Positions 1 through 8,463 of a stretch of 64,000 bases of DNA are shown here, one piece after another. The position numbers and the translations under genes are program-made. Origin of the DNA: Nitrospira sp. (GTDB lineage: Bacteria > Nitrospirota > Nitrospiria > Nitrospirales > Nitrospiraceae); the NCBI GenBank assembly GCA_022843785.1, contig JALHMZ010000005.1, positions 124,001-188,000 on the forward strand, written 5' to 3'. Position 1 is the stretch's first letter, and the number at the start of each line of letters is the position of its first letter. The notes under the pieces are model-generated. The model saw nothing but the letters and a program-made list of their open reading frames with translations. It searched no databases and was not told the DNA's origin.

Positions 1-479
1 CGGTGGTCGTCGTCCAAAGTCTGACCATCCCGATCAATAATCTGATCTACCAGTTTCTGATCCGTGATCACGCACTGGCATGGGCGGGGCTCCCTGAGAT
101 CAGTCTGGATTTCCTGGGGCTCATCACCTACATCAGCGTCATTGCGGCGGTCGTCCAGGTCCTGGAAATGTTTCTCGACCGATACGTCCCCTCACTCTAC
201 AACTCGCTGGGGATCTTTTTGCCGCTGATTACCGTCAACTGCGCCATTCTCGGAGGGTGTCTGTTTATGGTCGAACGCGACTATAACTTTAGTGAGAGCG
301 TCACCTATGGCGTCGGCTCCGGAGTCGGATGGGCGCTCGCGATCGTGGCGATGGCAGGGGTGCGTGAGAAGCTCAAGTATTCCGATATACCAGAAGCCTT
401 GCAGGGACTGGGGGTCACCTTCATCACCGCGGGGTTGATGGCACTCGGGTTTATGGCCTTTTCTGGAATTCAACTCTGA
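1..479 (+). CDS. nqrE: Na+-translocating NADH:quinone reductase subunit E (5' truncated by window edge)
   Basis: This is the C-terminal ~158 residues of an integral membrane subunit of the sodium-pumping NADH:ubiquinone oxidoreductase; about 40 N-terminal residues lie before the window. Several hydrophobic helices are visible. The Asn-Cys in TVNCAILGG matches the intramembrane cysteine that, with its NqrD counterparts, holds a 2Fe-2S centre in this family. The family assignment is supported by nqrF starting 19 bp downstream, followed by the Nqr maturation genes apbE and nqrM. The frame is open to base 1, so no start can be assigned. nqrABCD are expected upstream. RnfA/E are homologous alternatives, but the neighbouring NqrF makes Nqr the better name. 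Confidence 0.93.
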   Translation, partial: VVVVQSLTIPINNLIYQFLIRDHALAWAGLPEISLDFLGLITYISVIAAVVQVLEMFLDRYVPSLYNSLGIFLPLITVNCAILGGCLFMVERDYNFSESVTYGVGSGVGWALAIVAMAGVREKLKYSDIPEALQGLGVTFITAGLMALGFMAFSGIQL

Positions 480-498
480 GTCTGATGAGAGACCGCGT

Positions 499-1719
499 AT
501 GATCGAGATCCTCCTCGGAGTCGGTGTCTTCACCGGGTTCGTCCTCATTCTCGTCGTCTTCATTCTGACTGCGCGCTCCAAACTGGTGGCCAGCGGCAAT
601 GTCACGATCACGATCAACGACAAGAAATCGATCGAGACGCCGATCGGAGGCAAGTTGCTCAATGCGCTTGGCGACGCCAAGATTTTTGTCAGTTCCGCCT
701 GCGGCGGCGGCGGGACGTGTGGCGTGTGCCGGGTCAAGGTTTTCGAAGGGGGTGGGGTGATTCTGCCGACTGAAACCTCCCACATCAACAAGCGTGAAGC
801 GCGCGAGGGTTACCGTCTCTCCTGCCAGGTGGCAGTCAAACAGAACCTGAAGATCGAGGTTCCAGATGAAGTGTTTGGGGTCAAGAAATGGGAATGTACC
901 GTCCGCTCCAACCACAATGTGGCCACCTTCATCAAGGAACTGGTCCTGGAGCTCCCCCGGGATGAATATGTCGATTTCCGCGCCGGAGGGTACATCCAGA
1001 TTTTCTGCCCTCCGTATGAGCACTCGTTTAAGGATTTTGACATTGAAGAGAGGTTTCGCAGCGACTGGGACCGGCTGAAACTCTGGGACCTTGTGTCCAA
1101 AGTCAATGAGCCCCTCGAGCGGGCCTACTCCATGGCCAATTACCCGGAAGAGCGAGGCATCATCATGCTCAATATTCGCATTGCCACGCCCCCACCGCGC
1201 ACGCAAAATCTGCCGCCGGGCAAAATGTCCTCCTACCTGTTCGGACTGAAACCGGGCGACAAGGTCACCATCTCCGGGCCGTTCGGCGAGTTCTTTGCGC
1301 GTGACACCAAAAACGAGATGGTATTCATCGGCGGTGGCGCAGGGATGGCGCCCATGCGTTCGCATATTTTCGATCAGCTGGGCCGCCTCAAGACCACACG
1401 CAAGATGACCTTCTGGTACGGGGCTCGATCGAAGCGCGAGATGTTCTATGTCGATGATTTCAACAAGCTGGCCGCGGCACACGACAACTTTGAGTGGCAT
1501 GTCGCCCTGTCTGACGCTCTCCCTGAGGACAACTGGACCGGCTATACCGGCTTCATCCATAACGTGCTGTATAATGAGTATCTGAAGACCCATCCGGCGC
1601 CCGAGGACTGTGAGTACTACCTCTGCGGACCGCCGATGATGAATGCCGCCGTGATCAAAATGCTGTTGGATCTGGGTGTCGAGCGGGAAAACATCATGCT
1701 CGATGACTTCGGAGGATGA
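499..1719 (+). CDS. nqrF: Na+-translocating NADH:quinone reductase subunit F
   Basis: NADH-oxidising subunit of Na+-NQR: it accepts hydride from NADH on FAD and passes electrons through a 2Fe-2S centre to the membrane subunits. The 406 aa length is normal. An N-terminal transmembrane helix (residues ~3-24) is followed by a plant-type ferredoxin domain with Cys68, Cys74, Cys77 and Cys109, an FAD-binding segment with [11 protein letters not shown], and an NADH-binding domain with the glycine-rich [12 protein letters not shown] and the C-terminal CGPPMMN motif. All expected cofactor residues are present. It lies between nqrE and apbE in a tight same-strand operon. Confidence 0.96.
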   Translation: MIEILLGVGVFTGFVLILVVFILTARSKLVASGNVTITINDKKSIETPIGGKLLNALGDAKIFVSSACGGGGTCGVCRVKVFEGGGVILPTETSHINKREAREGYRLSCQVAVKQNLKIEVPDEVFGVKKWECTVRSNHNVATFIKELVLELPRDEYVDFRAGGYIQIFCPPYEHSFKDFDIEERFRSDWDRLKLWDLVSKVNEPLERAYSMANYPEERGIIMLNIRIATPPPRTQNLPPGKMSSYLFGLKPGDKVTISGPFGEFFARDTKNEMVFIGGGAGMAPMRSHIFDQLGRLKTTRKMTFWYGARSKREMFYVDDFNKLAAAHDNFEWHVALSDALPEDNWTGYTGFIHNVLYNEYLKTHPAPEDCEYYLCGPPMMNAAVIKMLLDLGVERENIMLDDFGG

Positions 1720-1725
1720 CCACTT

Positions 1726-2781
1726 ATGCATCCTTCCGTTCCGCGCCCCCGTACGCTGATTGCCTTGATCGTTCTGCTGGCTGCCGGGGCCGGCTTCAGC
1801 CTGCTGCGTCCTGTACCGCCGGTCCCGGAGCTGCACATGAGTGGTCATACCATGGGAACCACCTATAACGTGAAATACCGCCCCACCCAGAATACTCCAA
1901 CAGTGAAGGCCCTGCAGATCGAAGTAGATGCCTTGCTGGCCGAGATCAATCACACCATGTCCACCTATGACCCGGAGTCGGAACTGTCGCGCTTTAACCG
2001 TCTGGACACCACCGACTGGGTATCCGCATCCGCTTCCCTGCATGCCGTCCTCAAAGCTGCGCTCGAGATCGGCGCTCAAAGCGAAGGGGCGTTTGACATC
2101 ACGGTCGGCCCCCTGGTCAATCTCTGGGGCTTCGGCCCCGAGTTTCATCCGGACCACATCCCGCTTGAACGCGATATCGCTGCCGCGCGCACACGCAGCG
2201 GTCTCGATAAAGTCACGCTCCGTGACACTCAACCGGCGATACGCAAGCACCGCCCTGATGTCTTCGTGGATCTTTCCGGGATCGCCAAGGGATACGGGGT
2301 GGACCGGGTTGCCGAACTCATGACCGCGCACGGGATTGACCGTTATATGGTTGAGATCGGCGGCGAGATTCGAGTCCGCGGGCGCAAGGAGCACGATACA
2401 CCCTGGCGGATTGCGATTGAGAAACCGTTGCCGGGCGAACGCTCGGTGCAGACGATGCTGGCGCTCAGCGACATCGCGCTCGCCACCTCGGGCAATTACC
2501 GGAATTTTTTTGAAATCGCCGGGCGACGCTATGCCCATACCATCGATCCGGCCACCGGCTGGCCGGTCGACAATCATCTGGTGTCGGTGACGGTGCTGGC
2601 GGAGACCAGCATGCGAGCCGACGCCTGGGCCACCGCGTTTCAGGTGTTGGGACCTGAGCGAGGCATGGCCATCGCCGAACGGCTCAGTCTTCCTGTTCTC
2701 TTTGTCATCGAACGTGATGGACAATTCGAGGAGCAGGTCTGTTGCGCCTTCGAACGGTACCGTGCACAGGAGCTGTCATGA
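1726..2781 (+). CDS. apbE: FAD:protein FMN transferase (ApbE)
   Basis: Transfers FMN covalently onto threonines of NqrB/NqrC (flavinyltransferase). The 351-aa protein has an N-terminal hydrophobic anchor (residues ~9-27), which fits export to the periplasmic side. The ApbE core starts at MSGHTMGTTYNV and includes VDLSGIAKGYGVD and the ATSGNYRNFF region. It starts 6 bp after nqrF and overlaps nqrM by the ATGA quadruplet, so it belongs to the Nqr operon and probably serves Nqr maturation. The final residues are read through to the TGA shared with the nqrM start. Confidence 0.94.
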   Translation: MHPSVPRPRTLIALIVLLAAGAGFSLLRPVPPVPELHMSGHTMGTTYNVKYRPTQNTPTVKALQIEVDALLAEINHTMSTYDPESELSRFNRLDTTDWVSASASLHAVLKAALEIGAQSEGAFDITVGPLVNLWGFGPEFHPDHIPLERDIAAARTRSGLDKVTLRDTQPAIRKHRPDVFVDLSGIAKGYGVDRVAELMTAHGIDRYMVEIGGEIRVRGRKEHDTPWRIAIEKPLPGERSVQTMLALSDIALATSGNYRNFFEIAGRRYAHTIDPATGWPVDNHLVSVTVLAETSMRADAWATAFQVLGPERGMAIAERLSLPVLFVIERDGQFEEQVCCAFERYRAQELS

Positions 2782-2978
2782 CTATTTTCCTGGTGACCTT
2801 TCTTGTCATGGTAATAGCAATCCTGGCGATGGCAGTGGGCGTCCTGCTCGGTCGCCGTCCGATCGGCGGCAGTTGTGGCGGTCTTGAGCGCATCGGTCTG
2901 GAGTGCGATGCCGGCTGTGACAAGCCCTGCCCGGAACGGCTTGCCCGTCTGCAGTCTCCGAGGAAGGAACTGCTGTAA
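2778..2978 (+). CDS. nqrM: Na+-NQR maturation protein NqrM
   Basis: A 66-aa single-pass membrane protein (formerly DUF539) with one N-terminal helix and a Cys-rich tail, with cysteines in the arrangement GGSCGG...LECDAGCDKPC. NqrM is needed to insert the iron centre between NqrD and NqrE. The ATG at 2778 overlaps the apbE stop (ATGA), indicating translational coupling. A longer in-frame start upstream would run into apbE and is not needed. It is the last gene of the nqr operon. Confidence 0.92.
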   Translation: MTIFLVTFLVMVIAILAMAVGVLLGRRPIGGSCGGLERIGLECDAGCDKPCPERLARLQSPRKELL

Positions 2979-3095
2979 GAGGGCCGGGACAACCACAGCC
3001 TCGGTGAATTTATGCACTGGCTACTTGAATACGCGACATATAGGATGCGCTGATCTTCTTTTTTATTGGTTGCCACTCGCTTGAAAGAGACTGTT

Positions 3096-3527
3096 ATGCC
3101 TAACACCATCTTGGTTCCGTTCGACGGCTCGGAGAGCGCAATGCGCGCGTTGCATCTTGCTATTGAGCGCGCACGTGACAAACCGCAAGGTCGCGTGCAT
3201 CTCGTGACGGTGCACCCCCCGCTACGCGTGTACGGCGAAATCCAGGTCTACGTGGGCGACAAGAAAGCAGCGGAAATGGCAGCACAGCATAATCGCGAGA
3301 TTCTCGAACCGGCGGAGCAAGTGCTGCGCTCGTCGGGCGTGGCGTTCGCCAGCAGTGCGGAGGAAGGCGATGCCGCCGAAAAGATTGTAGAATGCGCCAA
3401 AGCAGTTGAGGCCGGCGAAATTGTCATGGGATCGCGTGGGCTCGGGCGTATTGCCGGGCTCGTGATGGGCTCGGTCACCACCAAGGTCGTCCATCTTAGC
3501 CAGGTCCCCGTCACGCTGGTCAAATGA
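3096..3527 (+). CDS. Universal stress protein, UspA family
   Basis: A 143-aa single Usp domain starting MPNTILVPFDGS. The ATP-binding loop G-x2-G-x9-G-S is present near the C-terminus (GSRGLGR...VMGS), so this is an ATP-binding type Usp. The ATG at 3096 is preferred over an in-frame start 30 bases upstream because the conserved beta-strand begins directly after it. It stands alone between the nqr operon and the ion transporter. The physiological role is unknown. Confidence 0.93.
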   Translation: MPNTILVPFDGSESAMRALHLAIERARDKPQGRVHLVTVHPPLRVYGEIQVYVGDKKAAEMAAQHNREILEPAEQVLRSSGVAFASSAEEGDAAEKIVECAKAVEAGEIVMGSRGLGRIAGLVMGSVTTKVVHLSQVPVTLVK

Positions 3528-3884
3528 CTCTGGTTTCAACGCAAACATTTCAAGGTAGGCGCGCTCATTGAACGGGAAACCGGGTAATGGTGATGTCCCC
3601 CTTGACCGCTTTGTGATGGTGGCGGACTCGCTCCTTCGCATCGCAAGCCCACATTGTTCATGACGGTTCGTGACGAAACCGACGAGACGCCAGGCGAGAC
3701 GGGCACGCGTAGCCCCGAGAGACCGAGGTGTACTTGAATCAGTACATCGAGGTCGGGAGGGGCGAGCCTGCCCGCCCAGCTGCGTGAAATGCACAGCCGG
3801 CTTGTCGCGGCGGCGTATCGGCGGTTGCAGTAGAAGCGTTCATGAAGAATGTGGGCTCGGATCAACGTGAAGCTGGGGAGCGTC
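3528..3884. other. Intergenic stretch with a hairpin, no gene seen
   Basis: 357 bases without a convincing ORF. A GC-rich stretch at ~3676-3840 carries a short hairpin GTACT-TGAATC-AGTAC (3730-3745) within imperfectly paired flanks. It may be an intergenic repeat or a leader for the following transporter. Confidence 0.5.
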
Positions 3885-5273
3885 ATGCATCTTGAAGAGC
3901 AGAAGATTCCATCGTCGCAGGCGGGCGTCGGTCCGCGGCTGGTCATCGCCGGAGCCGCGTTCGCATTATGGTTGGTCCCGTCGCTCGCTGTCGCAGCAAC
4001 CGATCCACCCACCGTGCTTGGCATCCCCTTCGATTTCATCTTGTTTGCCCTCACGCTGCTCGGTGTCGCGCTTTTCCACCACCACACGCTGCAGGTGGCG
4101 CTTACTGGACTTGGAACGATCGCGTTATACAAATTGGCGTTCACCGGGTTCAAGACCGGCGATGGCCTGCCGGGCTTGGTCGGCCACCTGACCCATGAGT
4201 GGGTGATTCTTGCCAATCTGCTGTGCCTCTTGCTGGGCTTTGCGTTGCTGTCCAAGCATTTCGAGGAAAGCCATGTTCCCGCGGTGCTGCCGAAGTACTT
4301 GCCGGGACAAGCAAAGGGGGCGTTCGCGCTGCTCGCGATGGTGTTCGTGCTGTCCTCGTTTCTCGACAACATCGCCGCGGCGATGATCGGGGGCGCCATG
4401 GCACACACCGTCTTCCGCGGCAAGGTCCACATCGGGTACCTCGCCGCGATTGTCGCCGCCTCCAATGCAGGCGGTTCGGGGAGCGTGGTGGGCGACACCA
4501 CGACCACGATGATGTGGATCGACGGGGTGAGCCCGGTTGACGTATTCCACGCGTATGTCGCCGCGGTGGTCGCACTAGTCCTGTTCGGCATCCCGGCCGC
4601 GCTGCAGCAGAACAAGTATTCGCCCTTGATGGCCTACGAGCCCGGTGGCGCACATGTGGACTGGGGCCGCGTCGGTATTGTGGGATTCATTTTGGTGGCG
4701 GCGATTTCCACCAACGTATACATCAACCTGGTACACCCAGACATTGCTGATCATTTCCCCTTCATAGGCGTAGCCGTGGCACTGGCGATCCTGGTCTCGG
4801 CGCCGTTGCGCAAACCGGATTGGAGTCTGTTACCCGGCGCGACCAAAGGGACGATTTTTCTACTGGCACTGGTCACCTGCGCCTCGATGATGCCTGTGGA
4901 GAAATTGCCGGTCGCCTCCTGGCAATCGGCCATGGGGCTCGGGTTCATCTCCGCGGTGTTCGACAACATCCCGCTCACGGCCCTCGCGCTCAAACAAGGC
5001 GGCTACGACTGGGGCATGCTTGCCTACACGGTGGGGTTCGGCGGCTCGATGATCTGGTTCGGCTCATCAGCCGGCGTGGCCTTGTCTAACATGTATCCGG
5101 ATGCGAAGAACGTCGGTCGCTGGGTGTATCACGGCTGGCATATCGTGGTTGCGTATGTCATCAGCTTCTTGGTGCTGCTGGCGGTCATGGGCTGGCACCC
5201 CACTCCCAAACGCGGCGATCCGCCGGTCACAACGTCTTCTGTTGCACAACCAGCCGAGGCGCCGGCGCGTTAG
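3885..5273 (+). CDS. Na+/H+ antiporter-like transporter (NhaD/ArsB superfamily)
   Basis: A 462-aa polytopic membrane protein with about 11-12 hydrophobic helices, preceded by a signal-like N-terminus. Two pseudo-symmetric halves each carry a helix-break Asp-Asn: SSFLDNIAAAMIGG in the first half and SAVFDNIPLTALAL in the second, the pattern of the ion transporter superfamily that includes NhaD, ArsB and citrate carriers. The start at 3885 is chosen for a GGGGAG ribosome binding site 4 bases upstream. Sodium/proton exchange is the likeliest activity given the adjacent Na+-NQR genes and downstream Dab operon, but the substrate is inferred from context. Confidence 0.85.
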   Translation: MHLEEQKIPSSQAGVGPRLVIAGAAFALWLVPSLAVAATDPPTVLGIPFDFILFALTLLGVALFHHHTLQVALTGLGTIALYKLAFTGFKTGDGLPGLVGHLTHEWVILANLLCLLLGFALLSKHFEESHVPAVLPKYLPGQAKGAFALLAMVFVLSSFLDNIAAAMIGGAMAHTVFRGKVHIGYLAAIVAASNAGGSGSVVGDTTTTMMWIDGVSPVDVFHAYVAAVVALVLFGIPAALQQNKYSPLMAYEPGGAHVDWGRVGIVGFILVAAISTNVYINLVHPDIADHFPFIGVAVALAILVSAPLRKPDWSLLPGATKGTIFLLALVTCASMMPVEKLPVASWQSAMGLGFISAVFDNIPLTALALKQGGYDWGMLAYTVGFGGSMIWFGSSAGVALSNMYPDAKNVGRWVYHGWHIVVAYVISFLVLLAVMGWHPTPKRGDPPVTTSSVAQPAEAPAR

Positions 5274-5506
5274 CAGGATGCTGAAAAAGTCCGCCAGCGG
5301 CGTTCTCGCAGCGCTCAGAGGTTCAACGTATGGAACCTGTGGAGGCAAGGAACCTATCCGCTCGCATCTGATCGAAGCGAGCGGATCAAGCGAAGCTTGG
5401 TATGTACCTCCTCGCCTCCTCGCTTGCTGCGGCGTTGCCTGTGGAACGGTGCGTCTTGGCGCACCGGGGTGGGCGGGTGAGAAGAGGCGCCATTTTGAGC
5501 ATCCTG
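5274..5506. repeat. MITE-like element with ~16-bp terminal inverted repeats
   Basis: The left end CAGGATGCTGAAAAAG (5274-5289) is the near-perfect inverse of the right end at 5491-5506 (CATTTTGAGCATCCTG), with two mismatches. The ~233-bp element starts immediately after the transporter stop codon and has no credible ORF. The rest of the gap (5507-5821) shows no gene. It looks like a non-autonomous element or an intergenic structural repeat. Confidence 0.6.
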
Positions 5507-5821
5507 GATGACACGTTGGTATCGTCTCAACCTTCGATGCCTATGATGACCACAGGGGTTAAAACGAGTTTTTCCACAACCTGCTAGAACCTCTCATCCT
5601 TCGTGATCGAAGGGAACTGCATGGAACCGACGCAGTGACTGAGGCTCATCTTGTTGTTGGGCCTTACGATTCTCGCGGTCATGCAGAAGGAAACTATACG
5701 TTTTCGGTCATCTGAATCTGAAATGGACTCCGGCGATTACGCTGGAGTATGCCGCGAGCATTCTTGTGCATGTGTGGATTAATGCCCGCACGTTTTGAGT
5801 GGGAAGATCTTGAGGAATCAG

Positions 5822-6166
5822 TCAGCGGGCAATTGGCTGGATTTCCCGATCCAACGTAAAGACGAAGATCCGCTCTCCCAATTGCACATCGATGTCGGTA
5901 AATACGCCGAGGACCTTGGCTTTCGCGATGTCACCGACTTGCTCGCTCAGTTTGTCACGGCCCTGTGCGATCAGGTTCTGCCGCAACTGCTTCACCATTT
6001 CGATGCCCTCAGCAGTTTTGGCCAGCTGCCGTTCAGCCGGAGTCAGCACCCCTTTTAACCGGACCACGACTAAATCACGGACAATGGAGGCCCGCACATC
6101 GTCGGGCCCACGGCCCATGAACTCCTGCTCGAACTTAATGATGGCGTTCCGGATAGCATTTTCCAT
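5822..6166 (-). CDS. DUF2294 family protein
   Basis: A 114-aa soluble protein, MENAIRNAIIKFEQEFMGRG..., matching the DUF2294 pattern: a helical N-terminus, GRGPDDVRASIVRD, and a C-terminal strand with FVFTLDREI. The ATG at 6166 follows a GGAAAGG ribosome binding site; the longer upstream frame is not supported. Biochemical function is unknown. It is divergent from the Dab operon and shares its ~380-bp regulatory gap. I infer an accessory or regulatory role in carbon uptake from position only. Confidence 0.85.
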   Translation of the reverse strand: MENAIRNAIIKFEQEFMGRGPDDVRASIVRDLVVVRLKGVLTPAERQLAKTAEGIEMVKQLRQNLIAQGRDKLSEQVGDIAKAKVLGVFTDIDVQLGERIFVFTLDREIQPIAR

Positions 6167-6472
6167 GATTGGGCCTTTCCAGAGTGGGATTATACGAGTC
6201 GTGTACGCGAGCGGACAAGCACAATCGTCACCCTTTAGGCGCAACCACCCTCCGATCATGGGTCTTTCGGGCCATACCATTCCGGTTCAAAGACCTCATT
6301 CACCCTTTCACGCTTGACGCTGATCGGGCAGACATACTATTGATGGACACGTAGTTATGGATTGGCGATGTTGCTCATCCTCATGATCGACCGAGGATGA
6401 GTGAAGCGCCGAGTGGTCGCATCACGGGTCGTAGGGTGACCGGCAGTTCGTGCGAGAGGCCGGTCGCAGTAC
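6167..6472. other. Divergent intergenic region before the Dab operon
   Basis: No gene is visible. An imperfect hairpin around CATCCTCATGATCGACCGAGGATG (6378-6402) precedes the terminator-like structure at 6473. Promoters for both the DUF2294 gene and the Dab operon must lie here, but no clear -35/-10 pair could be picked. Confidence 0.4.
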
Positions 6473-6529
6473 AAGCCAACCGAACAGGTCTCGATCCAGC
6501 ATCGAGCGTGCGGTTGGCTTTTGTGTTTT
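6473..6529 (+). promoter_or_regulatory. Terminator-like hairpin in the Dab operon leader (possible attenuator)
   Basis: A 10-bp perfect stem AAGCCAACCG (6473-6482) / CGGTTGGCTT (6511-6520) encloses a second stem CTCGAT (6490-6495) / ATCGAG (6501-6506). It is followed by a T-rich run TTTTGTGTTTT. It ends only ~19 bases before the dabB1 start, so it lies inside the leader transcript, where a terminator would be expected only if expression is conditional. Confidence 0.65.
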
Positions 6530-6547
6530 CAGAGCGTTGAGGTGATG

Positions 6548-8248
6548 ATGTCCGCAGTGTTGCTCGTGCCGCTGCTTCCATTGATCGCCGCCCTTATCGT
6601 GGGCGTCGGTAGCGAGGCCACGCGCCACGCCCGCGCAAAGATCGCCGCCTGGCCGATCGGCGCAGCCTTCTGTGGCGCCATTGCCACACTCTTTGTTGTG
6701 GCCGCGGAAGGCCCGATTACGCTCCGACTGTACAATCCGGGCGCGTCCACTGTGTTGGCCGTCCCGATCGGCCTGTACATTGATCGGCTCAGCGCGGTCA
6801 TGATGGTACTGATCTCAGGCATCGGCACGATCATTTACACCTACTCCGTAGAGTATATGTACCAGGATTTGCACGAGCGCCGGTATCTCGCCTTAATCGG
6901 GTTGACCGTGTTTGTCCTCCTCTGCTTGGTGTCCAGCGCGAACTTGCTGATGCTGTTCGTGCTGTGGCAATTGCTGAGCTACCTCCTCTATCTCCTTGTC
7001 CACAACCATAGCCACCAGGAGACGCTGAAAAGCGCGTTTCGAACCTTCACGCTGTTGCGGGTCGGTGACGTCGCCTTCCTGGGCGGGACTGTGCTGGCGT
7101 ACTCGCTGTACGGCACATTGGAATTTCCTGATCTGTTTGCCGCAGCCGCGCAATCCACTGTCACCGTATCCCTGTTCCCCGGCGTCGAATTGAACGGCGC
7201 GACGGCGGTCACCCTGCTGCTCCTGGTCGGCGGAATGAGTAAGTCCGCCCAGTTTCCACTGTACGGCTGGCTTCCCCGCTATCTCTATGCCCCCACGTCC
7301 GTGACTGCGTTACTGCACGCGGGCATTATCAATGCCGCGGGCTTTCTCATCAATCGCCTGGCTCCGCTCTTCGGGATGAGCCCGACCACGCTGCACGTCG
7401 CCCTCGTGATCGGAACGCTGACGGCTATCCTCGGCGCAACCATGATGCTGGTGCAGAACGACATTAAGAACATGCTCGGCTTTTCGACGATCGGCCAAAT
7501 GGGCTACATGGTCATGGAATGCGGCCTGGGAGCCTTTTCGCTCGCGGTTTTTCATCTAATCGCCCACGGGCTGTTCAAGGCGACGGTGTTCCTGTACAGC
7601 GGGAATGTCATACACAAAGCGAGACAGGAACCTTTGCTCCCCCATTCAGGGCATAAGACGGAGAAAGAAGGTTACTCGCCCCTGACCTGGACGACAGGAT
7701 TTCTCACGACCCTGCTGATCCCTTTGCTGATCCTGCTGGCGACTCACGGCGTGTTACGGATTCCGCTGTTAGAATCCCAGGGCACCGTCATTTTTCTCTT
7801 TTTCATCTGGATCACGTCTTCGCAAGCGATCCTGACGCTGACGCGACTGCGCGCCGTCGCGTCCTGGAAGGTCTCTGCAGCGATGTTGCTGACACTCTTG
7901 TTCATCGTGTTCGTCTACCTGTTTGCCGTCGAATCATTCACCGCATTTCTCTACCCCAATCCGGAAGAGGTGGCCTCATACTTCAAGGCCGGCGACCTCC
8001 CGGATTGGCTCTTTGATCTCCTCCTCGCGGTGTCGACGCTGGTGACGATTGTGGGGTGGATCTATCTGTACATGCGGGCTCATGGCCGCACCGTATGGAT
8101 GCCATCGTGGATCAACGGCGTCCGGAGTCGCCTCTATGTGCTGTTCCTCAATCGACTCTATGTCGACGCGGTCTTGCATCGAGTGGGACAGACCCTGACA
8201 GGCGTCATTCAGCGACTGGATAAACGCGCCCAGGAACGCTCGCTTTGA
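6548..8248 (+). CDS. dabB: DabB-like / NuoL-like membrane subunit of inorganic carbon transporter (copy 1)
   Basis: A 566-aa polytopic protein of the NADH-quinone oxidoreductase subunit L / Mrp antiporter family. It carries the proton-channel core signatures: PLYGWLPRYLYAPTSVTALL with HAGIINAAGF, then LGFSTIGQMGYM and FHLIAHGLFKATVF. In DAB transporters such a protein couples cation flux to DabA for energy-dependent CO2/bicarbonate uptake. The ATG at 6548 is chosen for a GAGG site 5 bases upstream. It is closely related over its whole length to the next gene and heads a five-gene operon with DabA and a PII-like protein, which argues against complex I. Confidence 0.88.
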   Translation: MSAVLLVPLLPLIAALIVGVGSEATRHARAKIAAWPIGAAFCGAIATLFVVAAEGPITLRLYNPGASTVLAVPIGLYIDRLSAVMMVLISGIGTIIYTYSVEYMYQDLHERRYLALIGLTVFVLLCLVSSANLLMLFVLWQLLSYLLYLLVHNHSHQETLKSAFRTFTLLRVGDVAFLGGTVLAYSLYGTLEFPDLFAAAAQSTVTVSLFPGVELNGATAVTLLLLVGGMSKSAQFPLYGWLPRYLYAPTSVTALLHAGIINAAGFLINRLAPLFGMSPTTLHVALVIGTLTAILGATMMLVQNDIKNMLGFSTIGQMGYMVMECGLGAFSLAVFHLIAHGLFKATVFLYSGNVIHKARQEPLLPHSGHKTEKEGYSPLTWTTGFLTTLLIPLLILLATHGVLRIPLLESQGTVIFLFFIWITSSQAILTLTRLRAVASWKVSAAMLLTLLFIVFVYLFAVESFTAFLYPNPEEVASYFKAGDLPDWLFDLLLAVSTLVTIVGWIYLYMRAHGRTVWMPSWINGVRSRLYVLFLNRLYVDAVLHRVGQTLTGVIQRLDKRAQERSL

Positions 8249-8463
8249 CCGACACCGGCAATGGCCAGGCGAAGTAGAGATTGCCGATTCCCGGATGACC
8301 CCGGCGCGTCGTCCACTATGGCGCGTGAGCAGAGACCGCGGTATGCCGCCGCTTGACGAATGCGGTGAACCCGTATTAATGGTACACCGCCGCCGTGGTG
8401 GGAATTGTGCCCATCGCCTGACAGAAAGAGAACGAACGCTTTTCAACCATCCGGAGAAATGAC

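Noticed and set aside
451..2724. 757-codon open frame on the minus strand over nqrF and apbE
   Set aside because: It is antisense to clearly recognised nqrF and apbE, has skewed Arg/His/Gly composition and no family features; it is caused by GC-rich codon bias.
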